Below are positions 48,401 through 57,400 of a stretch of DNA of 64,000 bases, piece after piece (the stretch's first letter is position 1; every line of letters starts with the position of its first letter). This DNA comes from Macrostomum hystrix. Lineage: Eukaryota; Platyhelminthes; Macrostomidae. The stretch covers positions 10,879,501-10,943,500 of the forward strand of contig CATNEN010000003.1 of assembly GCA_950097015.1 (NCBI GenBank). The letters run 5' to 3'. The notes beneath the pieces are model-generated. The model searched no databases, was not told the DNA's origin, and saw only the letters and a program-made list of their open reading frames with translations. The position numbers were made by a program, and so were the translations under genes.

Positions 48401-51400
48401 GCAGGCTGGAACGGAGGTGTCAGTTTACAAAAGCTCAAATTTTTGCCAGGCTTTTAATTTTTTCATGCGCAGTTGATTTTTTTACTCTTAAAAAAGTCGG
48501 CTTTACTTGTCTTACCGACGCAAAAAATGGCCTCATTAAGTAGGCAGGAAAACATGTCTTTAGCATCCAATTCTTAATGTTAGGAAAAAACTGAAATTTG
48601 GACAACGAAAACTTGGAATGGTCTCAAATTAGATCACATTCCATCCCAAGCAGTCCTTAGAATTGAGATGAGAAAGTTTGACAAAAAACAAACGACTTAT
48701 AATAAGATGCAAAACGCAAGCCAGTGTGACAAATTCTGGCCTTTGTTGAAAAACAGCAAGCTTTTTCTGAGAATTCATTCGGTCTTTTTCAAAGATGTAA
48801 GCTGTAGCTATCTTTTAATTGGTTTCCGAAGTTATTTGAGATCGTTTAGGGGACCCTCAGTGGGATTCTACACCGCTACGATCCTTGAACGTTCAATGGG
48901 ATTCTACTCCCCTACGAGCCATAAACCTTCAGTGGGATTCTACTCCCCTACGATCCCTAAACCTTCAGTGGGATTCTACTCCCCTACGATCCCTAAACCT
49001 TCAGTGGGATTCTACTCCCCTACGATCCCTAAACCTTCAGTGGGATTTTACTCCCCTTACGATCCCTAAACCTTCAGTGGGATTCTACTCCCCTACGATC
49101 CCTAAACCTTCAGTGGGATTCTACTCCCCTACGATCCCTGAGCATTCAGTGGGATTCTACCTCCCTACGAGCCCTGAACCTTCAGTGGGATTCTACTCCC
49201 CTACGAGCCCTGAACCTTCAGTGGGATTCTACCTCCCTACGAGCCCTGAACCTTCAGTGGGATTCTACTCCCCTACGATCCCTGAGCATTCAGTGGGATT
49301 CTACCTCCCTACGAGCCCTGAACCTTCAGTGGGATTCTACCTCCCTACGAGCCCTGAACCTTCAGTGGGATTCTACCTCCCTACGAGCCCTGAACCTTCA
49401 GTGGGATTCTACTCCCCTACGAGCCCTGAACCTTCAGTGGGATTCTACTCCCCTACGATCCCTGAGCATTCAGTGGGATTCTACTCCCCTACGATCCCTG
49501 AACCTTCAGTGGGATTCTACTCCCCTACGATCCCTGAGCATTCAGTGGGATTCTACTCCCCTACGATCCCTGAGTATTTCCCTAATTTCTCTGTCCTGGA
49601 AATTTTGGCAATATTCTAATTAGCCAAGTAAGAGACAGTGGTATAGTTTTTTATTTCGTGAAAAAATGCTTGAGTCCTTAACCTGATCAGTAAGGCATGT
49701 TAAACTCGGGGCCAATTAAGCAGTGGTTGTCTACTTAGCCTCTAGTGTTTTCCTCTCCTGCCTGTTCGTGTTTCTTCTTTTTGAAAGCAGATCAGAAAAA
49801 AAATGCTTTTGCATCGTTTTGTTTTTTAAATAGATGCTTTGCGTGTCGCAGTTTTTGCTAGTGACGCGAAGGCCAATCAAAAACAGAAACAAATCAATTG
49901 GAAACTCGGACTGAACAAAGATTTGAGTTTGAGAAACAGAAGCAATAGGACGGCGGGGGGGAATTTATTAATTTTTCCTGCTTGCTTTTACAGTCTGACT
50001 GTGGCAAGAAATTTTCCGTACACACAAAATTACAGAACAAAGTCAAACAGTGCAGCCTGGGATTTGAAGGGCCGGTTTATTTACTCTTCTGCCCTCAATA
50101 CCCTGACACCTTAACTGTTGGCTAAGTTTTTTTCGGTGCAATGTCTTGTGCTTCATATATATTAGACTCCACTACAGAAGTTTAATAACGAAAGGTAGAG
50201 CTTGCAGGGATTTCAACTCAAAGAAATTTTATTTCCTCTCGAGCTTGAATAGTATAGTATCAATTTCTGCTATTTTTAATATAAAAAAAGAAAAGTTATG
50301 AAACGAAAATACTAAAAATGGTCACGTAGGTCAGGATTTGCTGAGTCACTAAGGGACAAAAATAATCTCTAGAGTTGACAACTTAACCTGACACAATTAT
50401 GAGAATGGTTACGGGGGGTTAAAGCCCACTGAAGCTTTGGGAATGGGAATAAAATCCCATTGAAGGTTTAGTTATGGGAATGGAATCCCACTGAAGGTTT
50501 AGTTATGGGAATGGAATCCCACTGAAGCTTTGGGAATGGGAATAAAATCCCATTGAAGGTTTAGTTACGGGAATAGAACCCCACTGAAGGTTTAGTTATG
50601 GGAATGGAATCCCACTGAAGCTTTGGGAATGGGAATAAAATCCCATTTAAGGTTTAGTTATGGGAATGGAATCCCACTGAAGGTTTAGTTATGGGAATAG
50701 AATCCCACTGAAGGTTCAGTTATAGGAATGGAATCCCACTGAAGGTTTAGTTATGGGAATGGAATCCCACTGAAGGTTTAGTTATGGGAATAGAACCCCA
50801 CTGAAGGTTCAGTTATAGGAATGGAATCCCACTGAAGGTTTAGTTATGGGAATGGAATCCCACTGAAGGTTCAGGGATCGTAGGGGGGGTACTGAAGGTC
50901 CAGACACTGAAGGCTCAGGGATCGTATGGGAGTAGAATCCCACTGAATGCTCAGGGATCGTAGGGGAATAGAATCCCACTGAAGGTTCAGGGATCGTAGG
51001 GGAGTAGAATCCCACTGAAGGTTCAGGGATCGTAGGGGAGTAGAATCCCACTGAAGGTTCAGGGATCGTAGGGGAGTAGAATCCCACTGAAGGTTCAGGG
51101 ATCGTAGGGGAGTAGAATCCCACTGAAGGTTCAGGGATCGTAGGGGAGTAGAATCCCACTGAAGGTTCAGGGATCGTAGGGGAGTAGAATCCCACTGAAT
51201 GCTCAGGGATCGTAGGGGAGTAGAATCCCACTGAATGCTCAGGGATCGTAGGGGAGTAGAATCCCACTGAATGCTCAGGGATCGTAGGGGAGTAGAATCC
51301 CACTGAATGCTCAGGGATCGTAGGGGAGTAGAATCCCACTGAATGCTCAGGGATCGTAGGGGAGTAGAATCCCACTGAAGGTTCAGGGATCGTAGGGGAG

Positions 51401-54400
51401 TAGAATCCCACTGAATGCTCAGGGATCGTAGGGGAGTAGAATCCCACTGAATGCTCAGGGATCGTAGGGGAGTAGAATCCCACTGAATGCTCAGGGATCG
51501 TAGGGGAGTAGAATCCCACTGAATGCTCAGGGATCGTAGGGGAGTAGAATCCCACTGAAGGTTCAGGGCTCGTAGGGAGGTAGAATCCCACTGAAGGTTC
51601 AGGGATCGTAGGGGAGTAGAATCCCACTGAATGCTCAGGGATCGTAGGGGAGTAGAATCCCACTGAATGATTAACTCAGGCATTAGTAATGCCTATCTAG
51701 ATTCCGTTTGCAAACTCAGAGGACGAAAGAAGCAATACTGGAGTTTGAGTAGAGAGCAGGGAGAGAACTGGAGAATAAATTTGGCGGCAAAATGAGCTTT
51801 CAAAAGGTGAAATCGGAGACACTTGACGCCAAAAACTCAGTGAGTCTGCTGAAGGACTCAGTGAGTCACTCAGGCCACTATATACAGAGCTTTCACTTCC
51901 CACTCAGCATATCCTCTCCATCTCTTTCGGCCTGCCAAAAAGGTGAGCTTCAGCTGCTCGTGTTTGTGTTGCTTGTTTGAAATTGTTTTTAATTATTCAA
52001 AGCTTTGCCTGGCGTGCAGCTGAAAGACAGTAAAAAGGTTGGACCTCTCAGTTTAATAATAATGAAATACATTGTGTTCTCATTTTTGCCGTGGGTTAGC
52101 CTATCTTGTTTAAAATTCCCACTTTTTGATCAATTCAAAAAATTCCCTAAGGAAAAAATATGTAAAATCTCTTTCATATTGCATCCCTTTCTGCTTTGAA
52201 AAGACAATATGAATAATAAACTATAATAAACCCTTTGGTACCTTATCTGATGACCTGTAAAACAGGATTATCTATCTGTTAGTCAGGGTTATATACTGTT
52301 AGACAGGATTAAATAACTGCTAGGCAAGTTGACAAATGAAGCTACCTGTTAGACAGATAAAGCTACCTGTTAGACAAGAGAAGCTACCTGTTAGACAAGA
52401 GAAGCTACCTGTTAGACAGATAAAGCTACCTGTTAGACAAGAGAAGCTACCTGTTAGACAAGAGAAGCTACCTGTTAGACAAGAGAAGCTACCTGTTAGA
52501 CAAGTGAAGCTACCTGTTGGACAAGTGAAGCTAGCTATTAGACAAGAGAAGCTACCTGTTAGACAGATAAAGCTACCTGTTAGACAAGAGAAGCTACCTG
52601 TTAGACAAGAGAAGCTACCTGTTAGACAGATAAAGCTACCTGTTAGACAAGAGAAGCTACCTGTTAGACAAGAGAAGCTACCTGTTAGACAAGAGAAGCT
52701 ACCTGTTAGACAAGTGAAGCTACCTGTTAGACAAGTGAAGCTAGCTATTAGACAAGAGAAGCTACCTGTTAGACAGATAAAGCTACCTGTTAGACAAGAG
52801 AAGCTACCTGTTAGACAAGAGAAGCTACCTGTTAGACAAGAGAAGCTACCTGTTAGACAAGTGAAGCTACCTGTTAGACAAGTGAAGCTAGCTATTAGAC
52901 AAGAGAAGCTACTTCCTACTTGTTAGACAAGAGAAGCTACTTGTTAGACAAGAGAAGCTACCTGTTAGACAAGTGAAGCTACCTGTTAGACAAGAGAAGC
53001 TACCTGTTAGACAAGAGAAGCTACCTGTTAGACAAGAGAAGCTACCTGTTAGACAAGAGAAGCTACCTGTTAGACAAGAGAAGCTACCTGTTAGACAAGA
53101 GAAGCTACCTGTTAGACAAGAGAAGCTACCTGTTGGACAAGTAAAGCTACCTGTTAGACAATATAATCGACATGTTGGACAAATGAAGCTACCTGTTAGA
53201 CAAGTGGAGCTTCCTGTTAGACAGTTTAAATTATCTGTTAGACCGGTGAATCTACCTTCTTGACAGGTAAAAATCGGTAGGTCACTATAAAGTTGATTGA
53301 TTAATTTCTCTCAAAGTTGACATCTCTGTTTTTTATTTGTTAGCTTCAGTTTTCTCCGACAAAAGCGTGCAGAGCTGTCTTTGCGGCGTTATGTCACGCA
53401 GATCCCATTGGGAATATCTTCCCAAATTACCAGTGCTGTACAAGCAAATCTGTGAACAGCATTCGCCATGTTTTAGATTGCGAAAGCAAGATCTATAACA
53501 GAGCATCCTTCAATATTTTCGCTATGGGATTAGCGATAGCATGAGGAACCACAGGTGAACGTGTCAGTCAAATTTATGCTCCTATACGGATAATTTTCCC
53601 AGAAGGGATTTTCGCGAGAAAAAAATGTGCTAATATAGTTTCCTCCTATTCTTCAGGCATAAATAGAAATTTTAGCCTTTGGTCTGCGCTTTTAAAAGGG
53701 CAGAAACAGAAAGCTATGTTCACGGCCCTATTCGCAGTCCAAAAGCAATTGAAAATATGCAACACATTCTAAAATAACTCATATCTTAAATGAACAAGCG
53801 AACAGGTGGCCGACAGGCTAAATCTTTACATGTTATCAAGTTTATCAAACAGGTGAAATCCTTGTCTAACAGGCAAAATACACATCTAACAGGTGAATTC
53901 CTTATCTAACAGGTGAAATTCTTATCTAACAGGTGAAATTCTTATCTAACAGGTGAAATTCTAATCTAACAGGTGAAATTATTATCTAACAGGTGAAATT
54001 CTTATCTAATGGGTAAAATCCTTGTCAAACCTGGGTAAAATCCTTATCCAAACAGGTGAAATAACTATTTAACACAGTTATTTAATACATTGTCAAAATG
54101 TATAATCCATTTATCCCACATTTGACAGCTTATCCGCTAAGCTAAAAAGTTTAAAAAGTGTAGCATTTCATACCTGAATTAGGTCTGCATTTAAAGACGA
54201 ATACCTTATATTCTCAAATTCGACAACAGGAAATACGAAATAGGTAATAAACATCGAAAGTCAAGCGTGTCTGAAAAAAAACGACTTTTTACAAAATGCA
54301 AAGAACGTTTACGTTTCAAAATTGCCTATACATATATATTGTTTCAACAACAAAGCCGACGACTTCTTATAAACTGTTCATTGTTTTCCTTATTTGCTTG

Positions 54401-57400
54401 CAGGCGATACATTCGCTTTTAAAAATCTATTGACAAGCTGTCAATCAATCATGTCTTTCATAGTCTACTTGTTTTTTACTCGACTTATAAAAAACCTATA
54501 GATACTGCATGGTACTTGTTTCATTGTTATAATTTTTATATACTATATATTATAGATCTAACTCATTTGCCTCTCGCACCGAGGTCCCTGAGCTCGATTC
54601 CGCGGCGAGGCCACATTAACTTGTGCAATTTACGCCCTTGAGGGCCAACCTTCAAAGCACAGTGAGAGTGTACACTGCCTGACGATGAGAAAGTCAGGGC
54701 AGATGTACACACCTGTGTGAGCTTGTGCCTGCGAACGGTATCTGAGTGCGTGTGTCTCAGGAGTCAGCGAAATGCTAGTGTCACCAAATAATGTGCCAAT
54801 GCCAACAACCCTCCCAATATATATTGAAATCGCTAATTACATTTAATTCTAGTGAAGTCTTTGTCTCCATTAATATAAATAAGGTATATAACAAGCTTAC
54901 AGATTTAATCATGTTAAGCATATGTCAAGCCTCCTATAGAGCGTAAGAAATTGGTGGAACATGCCAAATTCGTTCTATCAAAGTTGGAACGCGACATATT
55001 AACCCCTTAAACGGAGTTTAGTGACGTCACGTTACCAAGGCTAATACTCAATATAATGCAATTACATGGAAATCTAAGTTTTCCACTAATTTTCCTCTTT
55101 CATCATTTTCTTCTCTTTGTTAGCGCCGAAAACCTGGCAAATCGCAATAGTGTGCTTGTGTGCTCAACCAGTGCTCAACATGCTTCACTGATCTCAAAAC
55201 ACAAACGGCTGTGTCTGTGTGCCACAGCCTAATAAACTGCATGATTAACCCTATACTGGCAACCATCACGCGAGACTGAGTTAGATTCTCGAAGAGACTG
55301 GGTAGATTCTCAAAGATAGTGGGTAGATTCTCGAAGATAGTGGGTAGATTCTCGAAGATAGTGGGTAGATTCTCGAAGATATAGTGGGTAGATTCTCGAA
55401 GATAGTGGGTAGATTCTCGAAGATAGTGGGTAGATTCTCGAAGAGACAGATTCTGGAATATACTAGGTAGATTCTCGAAGAGACTGGGTAGATTCTCGAA
55501 TAGACTAGGCAGATTCTCGAAGATACGAAGATACGAAGATCTCGTAGTTTGTAGATTCTTGAGGAGACTGGGTAGATTGGATAGACTGGATAGATAACTA
55601 TGACTTTATACTTATAAGGCCCTCAATTGGATTAGGGGGAGCCTGTGTTGGATGACTTTACATGCGGCAGCAAAGACATAGAAATGGACAGCGTAAAACA
55701 GAAGTGTGATGTGTCATGTGCGCGCGCGTGGTGGGACTTAACACGCAGTTTTAAGATAAGGCCCTCTAGCCGACTAGAAATTACCGAGAGTGGGTCATAA
55801 AATTTAACGTCAATAGCTCACGCCAGCATTCATTGGCTGGGCTGGGAGAGCTCTTAGGTCTGGATGAGTGAGGGGTGTGAGGAAAGGGGGCTCCAGCACC
55901 GTCTGTTCATGCTTTGAAGCATCAGCAGCCGAAGTCCCAGCTAAGCCCTGTTGTTGTCTGTGTTCTGTTCTGTTTGTCTTACGCTGTTTGAGAGGGTTTG
56001 GAGGGTCTCGCGTGTGCTGTAAAAAACGCCCCGTGCAGGTCTCCAATTCCCAAGCCGAGCCATCTGTCTGTCTGTCTGATTGAACCGAGGAGTCATCCTT
56101 TTTTAGATCAGACGAGAGTTTTCCCGTTTAACTTTTCGCTTTCTCCCTGGTGCGCTCACGTCTATCCCACTTAAGCTGTGAACTGAATTTAACCAAGATT
56201 ACCAAGTGGTGGAGTTAAATTATGGGCTATTCGAATGTTTCAAGTAGATAAATGTATATTATTGCCTTTTTTCATAGATTGTTGCTCCATGTTTTTATCG
56301 CCTCTTTGTTCCAAGCTTAGAAGATAAACATAAAAAATAATGGAGGGAACAATTAAAAGCAAAGAACTAAAACTGCTTACTCACTCCAAATCCCAATTCA
56401 TCCAATTCATCCCAATCCAATGCATCCAGGACCCTTAAACTCGAATGAGAATGGACCTATTCGAATTTCAAACCGTCCATTTATCATCCCACTTCTGTCT
56501 GAATCGGCCCATTTCTTATTGTTATTTATCAGTTTTTTTCTACTCAACCTTTAACTTGCAACTGACTGGTTGGGCTCGCTCATACTATAAGCCATTTCGG
56601 CAATCGTACGAGCCGTATTTTATTATGGAAAGCTTTAGTCCAGCTGTAAAATTTATGGCAGCGATTAAGGCTTGGCGTTGATGGTGGGCGGGGCTTTCGT
56701 GCCAGCCTGAGTGGGCTGGTGGGGTGGCGGGTGTTCTTTGGGCTGTTTGGGCTCGGCCAGCCCGGATGAAAACACCAAACAGCCCGGCCCTCCCCATCCC
56801 ACCACCCCCCACTAACTTGTGGCGCAAGTGGCGAAGTGTGAACACGGAGGGGTGTTCAATATGGGGTTCTGATAGCTTGGAAAGGAATGAATTAATAGCC
56901 CCCTCACTCTAGAATCTGAACTGTGCTGAATGGCGAGTATTTATCAATAGATAATGGATAATGGAATGCCCCTATTAGGCTATTAGCAGATCATTAATCA
57001 GGCTAACACTTATTATTAATCGTTGGCTTCCTCTCTTCCCCCACTCACACCAGCTACACTGTTGGTTTTGAAGAAAACAAAAAGCCAAAAAAACTAAACC
57101 ATTTGGGGACTGGGGAGTTTTCAAAGTGTTGGATGCCAGAAATCTCTGCCATGCCATACTATTTTTATCCCTCTACTGAATAATACTACTGTCATTCATC
57201 AATTCACAATCAACAGACAACTAAAGGGAATAAAGTGGAGCTTCAAAGAATATTCTTATTCCACAGATATTGACAGGGAATCAAATCCAACCGAGGGTTT
57301 ATAGGGAAAAAAGTAAGAGGAGATTTAGCAACAGGTGGAAGTCATTCGATTCACTTGAACCTAAATATCCTGCGGGATGGGATCCTGTGAAATAGGATCC

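Noticed and set aside
49839-50114. 91-codon plus frame in the spacer between inverted arrays
   Set aside because: AT-biased codons, no domain, no promoter; compatible with chance.
48857-51668. CRISPR-like look of regularly spaced 36-bp repeats
   Set aside because: No unique spacers between repeats, eukaryotic context, and repeats are contiguous; it is a minisatellite.
54555-54625. A tRNA gene
   Set aside because: A- and B-box-like motifs are present but no acceptor stem or cloverleaf; a second diverged copy with the same tail exists, so a SINE is the better call.
55810-56083. Overlapping 70-78-codon frames on both strands
   Set aside because: No recognisable domain, no splice signals that fit, and no consistent codon bias.
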